Shown here one piece after another: positions 37,945 through 48,440 of a DNA stretch of 64,000 nt. Every line of letters starts with the position of its first letter. Position 1 is the first letter of the stretch. This stretch comes from Triglochin maritima (lineage: Eukaryota; Streptophyta; Magnoliopsida; Alismatales; Juncaginaceae): the NCBI GenBank assembly GCA_963682175.1, contig OY821775.1, positions 5,084,001 through 5,148,000 on the forward strand. Direction: 5' to 3'. The notes under the pieces were generated by a model that was not told where the DNA came from, searched no databases, and saw only the letters and a program-made list of their open reading frames with translations. The position numbers were made by a program, and so were the translations under genes.

Positions 37945-39653
37945 AGAGTAATAAAAAAATTATGCACAATTGACTAAGATTTAAACAAATTTATGAACTA
38001 ATATTTGTGGGAAATAAAAAAATCATAGAAATAAAACAAACCACAATAGAGACACACAGTGATTTTATACTGGTTCGGCAAACCCCCATGTGCCTAGTCC
38101 AATCCCCGAGTCCCATGCTCGAGAGTTCTTACCGTGGACCTTTGCGGGCAGATCCACAAGCCGTTTAACTCGCGCTCGAAAAACAACCCTCGTCGAGACC
38201 CTTCACGTGCCGTGAAGTTGACTTCCACAACCTAGAAGCTCCAAGTACATATTTTTACAAAACACCCACGAGCAAACTCTTGAATCAAGTGAAGGATTCA
38301 GTCAGGAGGTCAATGTGTGTTGGTGAGAGGATGAAGAGGGAGATGGATGTGAATGTGAAACTATAGAGCACAACGAGATTTTTTTTTGTCAAAAATGAAA
38401 TTTTTGGAATGGATAGAATTCTCCTATAAATAGGCTAAGTTCGAATTAGGCAAATAAGGGAAAATTTTAGATCAAATCAAAAGGCAATAAATTCAAAATC
38501 AAGGTCAAACTGGACGTCCGCACGACTAGTTGTTGTATACGGGCTGAGTAGGGGCGGACGTCCGGTCCAAACCCCTGCCCAAAATCGAGTTGGGTTTGTA
38601 TGGTGGGGCGGACGTCCACTCAAGTTTGTTGTCCGAGAATTTGGCTTGTGTGTTCAGGCGGTCGACCAGTCCAAGGGGGCAGTTGATCGATGTCTAAGAA
38701 TTTTCGATGATTCATATACTAATCTAATATACTCTAACCCATACACATATTTTTATTGTTAAAGAATGAGTAATTTGAGGTCCTTTGAAGTAAAGACAAA
38801 TCTTCACACTTGATACTTCTCATTAGTGTAGAAAACTTCCAATAGCTTGTAGTATTCAAAATTGATGTGAATTTTGATAAGAAGTCCTAAGACACTCGAA
38901 TAATGAATTAGTCCAAAATGTATTTGTTGTCATCTAATCAAAATTAAGGAAGTGAGATTAACAGCCTCAAGGGATGACATTATGGAATACGACTGATAAT
39001 CATATCATAAATGCAACCCAACGATAATTAATCCACTGCATCAGTCAGAGGACCCTAAACTCAAACTCATAGTATTACACTTGATATCGTGGAAATTCCC
39101 AAATCCCACCACACGTGCTCTGAGAGAAAATTTAGATCACTTCATAACAAAATCATGCATGTTGTTTCGGACCAAAGTCTTGTACTCCGAAGGCTTAAGG
39201 ATTGATAAAGATCCATGTGGTAACAACCATCAAGTGAGGAAAACTCAATTCGCTAGACTCACTCTAACTTATATAGCTCGTATAAAACAATCTCGAAGAC
39301 AAAACAATTCCGACGTACTTCGCCCACTATCTTCCACTTAAGTACTTGAATTTCAATAAGGTGTTAGTCTAACTAAACTTTTGACGAACTAATAGTAGAT
39401 TTTAGCAGGAAGAAAAAAAAGCGAAATAAAAAAACAATACCTGAACTCCACCCTGACCATTCTGACAAGGAACAAAAAGAGGCCCAAGATGGGGTCTTTC
39501 CACCGCCACCTTAGCCTTAACACTAAACCCTTTCCTGGGAAAGTCCTGGATTTCCTCCACTACACGCTCCTCCCCTTCCTCTCCTCCCCCGAACCGGGGC
39601 TCTTCGTCCCGGCCGAACCCGAGGAAATTCCCGATCTTCCTGAACAACCCCAT
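36107..39653 (-). CDS. Conserved plant protein of unknown function, 148 aa, two exons
   Basis: Exon 1 (39653-39441) begins MGLFRKIGNFLGFGRDEE and ends GPLFVPCQNGQGGVQ. Exon 2 (36340-36107) begins GLEWYQEKLRIDEDGDVADE and ends VECNGRLEWF. Both are phase 0 (213 + 234 bases). I recall a plant family with the pattern of a short basic head, an acidic stretch, GFSV..V.V.RP..GP.LVPC..G.GGVQGL.WY...LRIDEDGDVADEF, and a terminal GRL.W; I know no function for it. A Cys pair (CVEC) near the end is visible. The single intron is 3.1 kb and contains the LTR-like repeat and the poly-G tract listed separately. The start Met is the first in frame and matches the family head. No signal peptide or membrane segment is seen. 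Confidence 0.85.
37861..38760. mobile_element. LTR-like repeat (possible solo LTR or fragment) inside an intron
   Basis: The segment starts TGTTAGGATC. It carries the signature ACTGGTTCGGCAAACCCCC (about 38,070) followed by a GC-richer block with AACAACCCTCGTCGAGAC (about 38,182), a TATA-like CCTATAAATAGGC (about 38,423), and a GACGTCCG-rich tail. A related block occurs at 47.77-48.25 kb. The layout is like LTR sequences of plant Copia/Gypsy elements, but no right end, target duplication or internal coding region could be defined, so the right boundary is approximate. Confidence 0.5.
37893..37939 (+). repeat. Uninterrupted poly-G run, 47 bases
   Basis: The sequence reads GAGGGAGAG followed by 47 consecutive G and then TTAATAG. 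It lies 32 bases inside the LTR-like repeat, in the 3.1-kb intron. Homopolymer G tracts this long are rare in plant genomes; the length given by any sequencing method is unreliable. Confidence 0.97.
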
Positions 39654-41121
39654 TGACGGGACGACGAGAGAGGCGGCGAACGGCTCGATTGGGCACTCGA
39701 CCGGCCGGATTGGGTTCGGAGATCGGTTGTGGTGTCGACTTGTGTTCCGGTTGTTGGGGTTTGGGTGAAGTGTGAAAAAGCGATGGTATCGTACGAGACA
39801 TGGCTTTACAAGTCTACTGCAAATGACACAACATTATTGCGTGTTTCCTGTTTTGCCCCTGGGTTGGTTTGTTATTCCGAGGGACCGTGGTGTTGTAATT
39901 TAGAGGCATGTTATTTTTGTGAAAGCTCATGTTGTTAAAAGCTACACTATTTTTCTTTTGTCATGTTACATCTTTATGTATTTATTTGTCCTACCTCTAT
40001 CATCCTACATATTTTGTCCTTTTATCATTTCTCTCCAAAATCATGATTTAAATCTTCTTCTTTGATCCTTTCCTTGCATATTGATACTTTATTTTTGTCT
40101 TGAAAATTTAATGTGTTATTGGGCGAAAAATATTATTGAGAGAGATCAAAGCAACATGAAACGATTAGATGACGACACATGTCATGGGCTGCAGTAAGTA
40201 GATTGAGAGGTCGGTCCGAGCTATGGTAGGAAGTCCAACCCTAAACCGATGACATTCCCTAATTCTAGACCCGAATCGTCAACTCTATGGAGAGTTTTTG
40301 ACAAAAAGTTCTTCGGAAATAGATTGTGAAAACAACAATAACTAGAATAACAAGGTTTTCAACTACTCATATCGGTTTCATGAGTCCCAATTGATATTAT
40401 GAAGAATGAACGACAACAATAACAATTCTTGTGATAACAAACAACTAATCCTCTTTTTTTATAATCTTTTGACTCTTTGTATTAAGTTAACACCCTCTAA
40501 AAATTGCGATAACAAACAATTGATCTTCTACTTTTTAGAATATTTGCATTAAGTTGACATCTCTTAACAGTTCAAGTACCAAAACAATTCTTGAATTTTC
40601 ATTCAAAACAAAAGAAATGAAAATCACATGAAGCGGGAGAGCAAGGGAAAAAGTAACTATAGTTGTTTGTAGAGAGCAATTTGTCAAGGTATAAAAGATA
40701 TCAAGAGCAAAAGAACGATTGAATATTGAATTTATCTTCAATAGTCGATGGATACATGTTTTTGTTTGTTGTTCTATGCAACAACTACAACAAGGTTTGT
40801 GAGACAATAACCATTAAAACAACAACATCTGTAAGAAGCCCAAACCCCTTTGTTGAGTTTTGAATGAAGGTAGAAACTCAAGAAAAGACTCAGGAGCAGA
40901 GACTCGAGGGGCAAAATCGGGAACGAAAAAAGGCGAGTTGGGGCTATTATTTCGTCTTGGTGCGTCGTCTCCCTCCGACGCTCCTCTCCTTCCCCAAATC
41001 CCATTCCAGATCTGCGCCAGAAACAAACCCTTTCCTCCCCCAATACCCGATCTGATCCGACCGACGGCCGCGTTCTGATCCACCTCGTGTTCGTCGACTC
41101 GGCGGAGATCCTCGCCAAGAG
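39654..41121. promoter_or_regulatory. Divergent intergenic/promoter region between the 148-aa gene (-) and AP2M (+)
   Basis: About 1.47 kb separates the two start codons. Both ends are GC-rich (39,654-39,790 and 40,900-41,121), consistent with 5' leaders of two divergently transcribed genes. The middle is AT-rich and shows no gene or repeat. The CCTCCGACG and CTTCCCC-rich tract just before 41122 is the probable AP2M leader. Confidence 0.5.
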
Positions 41122-44100
41122 ATGCCTGTGGCGGCATCTGCAATTTACTTTCTCAACCTCCGCGGCGATGTGCTCATCAATCGCCTCTACCGCGACGATG
41201 TCGGGTTGGACTTCTCCTTTGCCCCCATTTTCCTGCTTTTTTTCTCCCGGAATCACGATTCTTTCGACTCGAGACGAGGTTTTTGATGTCGAATTTAGAA
41301 GTTTTGTTAGAAAAATGGTAGCTTTAGCTGATTGAACGAGGGAACTGTAGATAGATATTGGTTTGGGTGAAATAGTTAATTCTTTGTTGAGAGTTTAAGT
41401 CTAGAAAAGTCTTCGTAAGTTCGTAGTGGTAGTAAAAAAGTTTGTTTTGATAATGGTGTAAGCCCATCCTCATTCATGTAATCACAGTCGTTTGCTGGAG
41501 GAGTTTTCTTTCTTTCCCTTCATTCATGAAAGGTTACCACAATTTCAGGGTTTGCAAGATTTTCCTGTTTATGTTGCAATTTTGTCGAAGCCTTATAGTT
41601 GACATGAAAGTTTCTTCAGCATGTTAGTTGCTCTCTCTTTTCAAGCCGATTGAAATGTATTTTTCTTTTTGAAATTAAATAAAAGAAACTTGTACAGAGT
41701 CATACCTCCTATCCATCAAGGCCTGGTTGTGATGGAAATGTATTTGACTTCATTCAACTACAAAGTCTGAAACTGGCTTTCTTTAGTCCATATTGACTAT
41801 GTCGTGCCAGATTGTGGACTATAATGTTTCTTCATGCAATCGTACTGACATTTTCTAAGAAAAGTTGCACTCATGCCCAAAAGGTCACCGCAGGATTTGG
41901 AATTTCCTTTATTCCTGTGTAAAACTGCTCTACTTTCTTCAATCGAGCTGATTTTATCTTGAAGTTTGATCCTATCTATCATGTGATATTGTGGTGCTTC
42001 AGTGGGAATATGGTGGATGCATTCCGAACACATATAATGCAAACGAAAGAACTTGGGACATGTCCTGTTCGTCAGATTGGAGGATGCTCTTTCTTCTACA
42101 TGAAAATCAGCAATGTTTACATTGTGATTGTTGTTAGCAGCAATGCCAATGTTGCCTGTGCTTTCAAGTTTGTTGTCGAGGTATACTTTCGTTATGATTC
42201 ATTCATGTGCTCTTCACTCTGAGTCGCAACATGTTTGGTTGATGTTTATTTTATACTGATTCCAACAAGAAGTTAATTATATCATTTCATTTTTTTTCCA
42301 GGCAGTTGCACTCTTTAAATCATATTTTGGCGGAGCATTTGATGAGGATGCCATACGAAACAATTTTGTTTTGATATATGAGCTTCTGGATGGTATGACA
42401 TCATGAATGAAGCTACTGTGAAAGTATTTGATATTTACTTCATATTCTTATTCCAAGTTTTAGTTAGCATATGTTGTGGTCTTCAATAGCATCACCAAAC
42501 ATGTCTAGACTCTAGATTTAAAGTCAGCTAGTCAATCAAGGCTTAAAATCGACTAGTTGGGGATCAATTGGGCTACTAGTCGGGTTGAAACCAATTACTG
42601 ACTGGTCAGCCAACTTTTAAATTATAGCCAACATGTTACCAAATTAGCCATAGAATAAGTTCTTTCATCTGTAGTATTAGTAGGGTCTTACTCTCGATCT
42701 GGTCAATGTTTGCTCAGCTTTAGAGCTGGCTTCTGTTTCAGTGGCACCTTTTACCTTCAATTAACTCTTAAAAAAAATTCCACTTTCAAGAGTTGTTTTT
42801 AGTTCTTTCAAGTGATTGCTCCATTTGTAAACAAATATGCATAAAAAATCATTATGGCATGACAAGATGGGCGGTTCCAAGCTAAATACAAACATAAGAC
42901 CAGATAAAGAGAGACTTGTGAGTGAATATTGTTCACGTGGGTTTGTCAACACTCAGCACTATGGATCCAGTATCCGGTGCCAAATTGCCAATCAAGTATC
43001 CTAGTTGATTTGATGGTTGTCTCATTGCAATCACCTAATGTCTTCCAATTCCATGAAATTTTATTCAGTGTTTCTAGCCCTTGGGATTTTTTTATCCTAA
43101 TTGTCGCTCAACATATTGACAAGTCTAACCCTTTTCTTTCCTTTTCTGTAAATGCTCTTTGGAAACCAAAATTATGTCCACCCTGCAAGCTATTCTTCTT
43201 CGGTCAAACTCTTTGTTAGGCCATGTTCAGTGCATAGCATTGTATCCGATAATGGTAATAATAAACACAAATATCTAACGTGTGTTATCAAGTAGTAGTC
43301 TATTTTGTGAGTAGTATATCATACACGAGCAAGAAAAGCAATTAAGTGTGCTATTTTTTCCTATGAACCTTTAGTTATGGGGAGAATCACATGGCTATAA
43401 TATAGTTTACATGTTAAAATGTTTAAGACAACATTCTGTTGTTCCAAGTTATATCCACGTTTGTCCTTCCCCTGAAGATTTTCTCTGGGTTTCAGATGAA
43501 TACATCTGATAATTTACTTCTTTTGATTATTCTGTCTTTGCCTATAAGCTCCAAATATCCAGTGTACCTTTTGAGTATTTTATGGATTTCCTTCACCTTG
43601 TAGAAATTATGGATTTTGGATATCCTCAGAATCTCTCCCCTGAAATACTGAAGCTTTATATTACCCAGGAAGGGGTCAGGTCACCTTTCTCTTCCAAGGT
43701 TAGATATCAGATATTATAATTTTTGAGAAACGAAATACATGCTTACATACATTTGCTCCTCTTGCCCAAGTGATGTTATTGTTATGGATTGTTTTTTAAA
43801 ATGAAGGCCTCGGACAAACCAGTTCCAAATGCAACTCTGCAAGTTACAGGAGCAGTTGGTTGGAGACGCGAGGGCCTTTTGTACAAGAAGAATGAGGTTT
43901 TGTTACTATTTATGATTGTGCCTTTTACTATGAATGCAATGACCTTTTGTTTTCATATCTTGCTCTTTCTTTTCCAGGTGTTTTTGGACATTGTAGAAAG
44001 CGTAAATCTTCTTATGTCCTCGAAAGGCATGTAATAAAGCTAGTGGGTTTTTTCCCACAGGAAATAAATATTTTGTTGGGGCCTTTTGCACTTCTGAGGT

Positions 44101-46418
44101 GTAATTTCTTTTCTTGCTTTGTCTACTTATAGGTAGTGTTCTACGTTGTGATGTCACCGGAAAGATTCTGATGAAGTGTTTCCTATCTGGAATGCCTGAT
44201 TTGAAATTAGGATTGAATGACAAAATTGGTCTTGAAAAAGAATCACAGCTTAAGTCAAGACCTACCAAGAGGTATGAACTCAGCCTTCCTATTTATAGTG
44301 GTCATAGTTAAACGCTTAGATTTTTATTTTACCTTCAAATTCTCATCCTTGGATCTGATTTTAGAATTTATATTTGTTTATGTTACCATAAAAAGTGTCA
44401 TGGTAGGTTTATCTGAATGATGCTTCATATCCACTTCTTTTTTTACAGTGGAAAGACCATTGAACTTGACGATGTCACATTCCACCAGTGTGTAAACTTG
44501 ACAAGATTCAATTCTGAAAAGACAGTCAGTTTTGTTCCACCAGATGGTGAATTTGAATTGATGAAGTAAGGTTACACTGTTATGCTTCATTTAATTATTT
44601 CATTGGCCCTTTTGCTGTTTTATTGTCTCCAAGCAGTCAGCTCATTTTATTGATAGTGTGCAGTTGAACCATGCATTTTCACAAATTATAACTTCTTGCA
44701 ATGAAACGTACTATTAAATTTTTGGGAAAGTAATATTGTAATGAATTGCAACTGCATCATGAGTCTATCATGTAAAGATTTGTAAAAGTAGTCAACCAAC
44801 TGCAGGGAAAAAATGTATCAAACTGAATCCACTTATATTTTACAGTAGTCATTATGGAATTTCATACTTGTTTCTTTTTTATTCCTTTTTGAAGTGGCTT
44901 AATTTGTACAGGTATCGCATTACCGAGGGAGTAAATCTTCCATTTCGGGTCTTGCCAACAATAAAAGAACTCGGTAGAACAAGGATGGAAGTTAATGTTA
45001 AGGTTTGTTACATTATGCAAGATATTGCTCCCTTCTTCAGCCACTCCATAATGTCTTAACTTACAGGTTTCATCTATCAAATTCCCAGGTAAAGAGTGTT
45101 TTTGGTGCAAAGATGTTTGCACTAGGTGTTGTGATTAAGGTTCCAGTACCCAAACAAACAGCGAAGGCAAGTTTTCAAGTGACTTCCGGTCGAGCCAAGT
45201 ACAATGCTGCAATAGATTGCTTAGTTTGGAAGTAAGTTTTGACTTTGCTCGGTTTATTTATCCCAATCTGCATTTGATAATACTTAACATCCATCACCTT
45301 GTTTTTCCCCCAAATGAAAACCATGATCATTGATAGGATTGGCTTACCTGTGTCTTTTAGTTCATGTGTGATGATTCATGTTAAAGTTGTAACTACTGTC
45401 CATATAAGCTAAGTCATAAGCGGAGAAAGAAGACTGTAAACTCATTCAAAAGTGAGAGGGTAGGTGCTCCCTTGCACTGCAAAGAAAGTCCGTTGACCTC
45501 CCAACTCCGTCTTCACCTGTGGATGTCAAATTTTCATCTATGCAAAGAGTTCTTTATGGAAGGCCACAATTTATGTAGTGGACATTTATCTGTTTATGAA
45601 GCTCAAAATAAGTAGTTTATAATTCTGTGTTGCTCTCGTGTTTTTGTCTTGTGTTAGTTTGCAGTTAATCATTCATAGATTATTTTTCAAAATTTCAGAA
45701 TCAGAAAATTTCCTGGACAAACAGAACCAACCATGAGTGCGGAGGTTGAGTTGATATCTACAATGGCAGAGAAGAAGTCGTGGACTAGGCATCCTATACA
45801 AATGGAATTTCAGGTACCCCCACAAAGTTGCCTTTCAACTAGCTGTATATGTTTAATGTTGTGGGATTATCATTTTTTGTTTGCTCACTCAACAAAGAAT
45901 TTGTGTTAAAGTTGTACAAACTGCTTAGAAGTAGTTCCAGCAGGACCCCATTAATGAAGTTTCTCCCTCCGTATATGTTGATAACTTCTGTATCGGATCT
46001 TTGTTTCTCCATGTGATGTTTTGACACGTAATAAGATTTTTATGAGCTTTAAGGTGGTAGTTGAATCTGCATCATGATGAACCTGTCTTCATGAATTCAA
46101 ATGAGCTTTCCCCCTTTTTTAATTAAATTAAAGTCATCATGTCTTGTTTTAGGTCAAATTTTATCCATCAGGATCGTAACCATATGTTCCGTATGTTTAC
46201 TCATCTTACAGGTTCCTATGTTCACTGCCTCAGGTCTGCGAGTTAGGTTCCTTAAGGTGCCTTTCTACAGATAACTAGCTGTTTCCTCTGCCATTGAAAT
46301 AAATATTCCATGTCATAAAATGAAATTATTTTTGCAGGTGTGGGAGAAAAGTGGCTATAACACTGTCGAGTGGGTCCGGTACATCACCAAAGCTGGGTCT
46401 TACGAGATCAGATGCTAG
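41122..46418 (+). CDS. AP2M: AP-2 complex subunit mu (medium clathrin adaptor)
   Basis: Medium subunit of the plasma-membrane AP-2 adaptor; it binds tyrosine-based sorting signals in cargo during clathrin-mediated endocytosis. Thirteen exons fit phase exactly: 41122-41204, 42003-42180, 42302-42392, 43604-43698, 43807-43896, 43978-44026, 44133-44271, 44449-44565, 44912-45002, 45089-45231, 45699-45813, 46212-46256 and 46338-46418. The total is 1317 bases, or 438 aa, the length I recall for Arabidopsis AP2M. The N-terminal longin-like domain (about 1-140) starts [21 protein letters not shown] linker has [15 protein letters not shown]. The mu-homology domain (about 170-437) includes [20 protein letters not shown] and ends [15 protein letters not shown]. 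Near-identity to the Arabidopsis family sequence separates it from AP-1 and AP-4 mu. Intron 6 begins GC (44027-44028) instead of GT: phase and family sequence need AAAG|GCATGT. Reading past that site meets a stop within two codons. Confidence 0.96.
42393..43603. other. Intron 3 of AP2M
   Basis: A 1.2-kb intron between exons 3 and 4 of AP2M, bounded by G|GTATGA and TTGTAG|AA. It is AT-rich with no recognised element. Short open frames inside are not supported as genes. Confidence 0.85.
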
Positions 46419-47130
46419 TTCCCAGATTATGCATTCACGAACAGGTGTTTTCCAGGAAGAACAACCATAGCTTCCAACTATCTAATGAATCATCATCCAG
46501 CTTCCCTTGATTTGGCTCAATTTCCTGTCAAATTGTCATAGATTTGATTGTGTGGTGTTGAATTTCACGGCAAAGTTTCTGTAAATGCTAGCATGAACTA
46601 AAATTGGGGGTATATATTTGTTTCTTTATAAATGTTTCTAGGTGTTTGAAGAAATATTGTAGCAGAAGGGTGTTTTTCTTGTTCCATTGATTTTCCCTTT
46701 GTATGATGACTCATTTATTGTGACTGATCTTATGTTAGATGTTGTAATCCGGCATACTTCCACCAAGATTGAGTTGAATTTTAGTGATATAATAATGTTT
46801 GAGTAGTTTGAACTGAGTTAATTACATTACAATGTAATTGGACAACGTTCAATCATGCAGTTCAATTATTTTGAAATGTGTTTTTGATACCAAGTGATTA
46901 CGACCTTCGATTTTCTCAATCAAGCAATATAACGTAATCATTATGTGATTACATTACATCATTCTTCACAGCAAACCAAGCATGTCTTAGTGGGGGTTAT
47001 TGCGGTAGGAAAGTAATGGAAAGTTATAGGTTTCTGTTTGACTGCAAAGGAAGGGGTTATTTGTGTTGTTTCCACCGGATTCATTTCCATTTTGAAATAT
47101 AAATCAAGATTTGTTCTTCGTTTCTCACCA
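46419..47130 (+). other. 3' untranslated/flanking region of AP2M
   Basis: After the stop codon the sequence is AT-rich and carries AATAAT-like poly(A) signal candidates near 46,790. No other gene is seen. Confidence 0.5.
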
Positions 47131-47147
47131 TTAACCCTCTGAATCCG

Positions 47148-47345
47148 AGGGAAACTGTACTCACTCCTCCGTTCCCGAAACCCTAACCTCCCTCGATGAC
47201 CTCTCCTCCGGCGACCCCGGCCCCAACAACCTCTCCTCTGGCGACCACGACCCCAAATACTTCTCCTCCGAAAACCACAATCCAGACTCCGACCCCAACG
47301 ACCCTTGCAACGACGTCGTCATCTCGTCTCCGGTTTGTCCTTCTC
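47148..47345 (+). other. Coding-like relic, Ser/Asp/Pro-rich open frame without start
   Basis: One plus-strand frame reads a repeated pattern (LSSGDPGPNN, LSSGDHDPK, FSSENHNPDS, DPNDPCNDVV) with no in-frame ATG upstream. GC content rises sharply here. It may be a 5' exon of a decayed gene or part of a repeat. I do not recognise the family and assign no function. Confidence 0.2.
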
Positions 47346-47766
47346 TGCATCTTCGGGTTTGTTGTTTGTGGGTTTGGAGCATATTAGGGTTTGGGTTTGG
47401 AGTGCTTCCCATCTGCAAGCTTGAACATGAGATTCATTGTAGTAAAGAACTGCCAGTTTCAGATATTTGGTTCATGAAATTGAGAAAAAAGAACTCCGAC
47501 ATGTATGATCATTGTACCAAAACCATGTCCTGACAAGTTTGATGCTTACAAAAATTAGCAAAACTCCAAATATATAGTACTCCAATCTCATTAAACCATA
47601 GCAAATGTTCTTTGATGCACTACAAAATTCTAGTTCTGATTTTATTGGAAATTGCTTGTTTATTGGACTACCAATTAGAACTCATCAATTGTGTCGAGGA
47701 GATCATCAATTTCCTGCTTCAGGGTTGCAATTTTCTGCTGAACTGGAGCAATTCTATTGTTTATAT

Positions 47767-48250
47767 TGTTGGATCGTGTGGGTTATGGGTCCACAAACTC
47801 TAATTAACAATTTAATGTTAATTACCTACTTGCTTAGACAATCAAAGAAATGCAGCGGAAATTAAAACTAAACAAGCAAGTAGAGGAAGATAATGCAAAC
47901 CACAATGACACGAGGGATTTTATAGAGGTTCGGCACCCCACCCGGGTCCTAATCCTCTCTCGCAAGCTCCGCTCGACTCCGCGAGCTCCGCCTACGACTT
48001 CACTATCCGCTCCCCGTTCCGGGCCGGGAGACAACGCCTTACAACCGTCAAACTCGCGAACAACCCTCGCCGAGCTTGGAATGCTCTACTCACAATCCAA
48101 GAAGGATCACTTCGGGCTCTCGCCGAAGTCTATACTTGTGTCTTGGGCTTTCACCAAGACCCTTGCTCTCCTGACAACAAATGTAACTGAGTGGAATTCA
48201 CTCTCTAATTGAGCACAACAATTGCTAGATGTTTGAGTGATTCATTTGTA
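47767..48250. mobile_element. LTR-like repeat fragment
   Basis: The segment begins TGTTGGATCGTGTGGG. It contains GAGGTTCGGCACCCCACCC (about 47,926) and AACTCGCGAACAACCCTCGC (about 48,051), which parallel the blocks at 38.07 and 38.17 kb in the same order and orientation. This supports a shared LTR-type family. Neither a right end nor a target duplication is clear. Confidence 0.5.
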
Positions 48251-48258
48251 GAGAAGAC

Positions 48259-48440
48259 AAAGCGGATTTGCTTGAAGATTTTGGTGATGAGCTCGACAAT
48301 ACAGAAGTAGGTAGCTCAAATTCAGAAATGAATGAAAATGGGAGGGAAGAAGAAATTCAAATTGAATTGTCTCAACAACAACAACAAAAACTGGCAGATC
48401 AGATGAGAGTAAATATGGCAAATTCTATGTGGTATGTTTG
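48259..48440 (+). pseudogene. Possible PIF/Harbinger-type protein remnant (C-terminal fragment)
   Basis: One frame directly after the LTR-like block reads DLLEDFGDELDNTEVGSSNS, then a Gln tract and LADQMRVNMANSMWYV before a stop. The tail resembles the C-terminal (M/L)R..(I/M)A..MW pattern I associate with HARBI1/ALP1-like plant proteins. It lacks a start and the nuclease domain. The match is weak and other origins are possible. Confidence 0.25.

Noticed and set aside
43978..44034. Premature stop in AP2M exon 6
   Set aside because: The stop lies past a GC donor; splicing at AAAG|GC restores the conserved frame and the exact total length.
41122..46418. AP-1 or AP-4 mu subunit
   Set aside because: The start [20 protein letters not shown] and the end [15 protein letters not shown] are those of plant AP-2 mu.
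47684..47770. Minus-strand coiled-coil-like end (VQQKIATLKQEIDDLLDTI)
   Set aside because: Only about 30 residues are open, with no upstream exon or start found; too little to call a gene.
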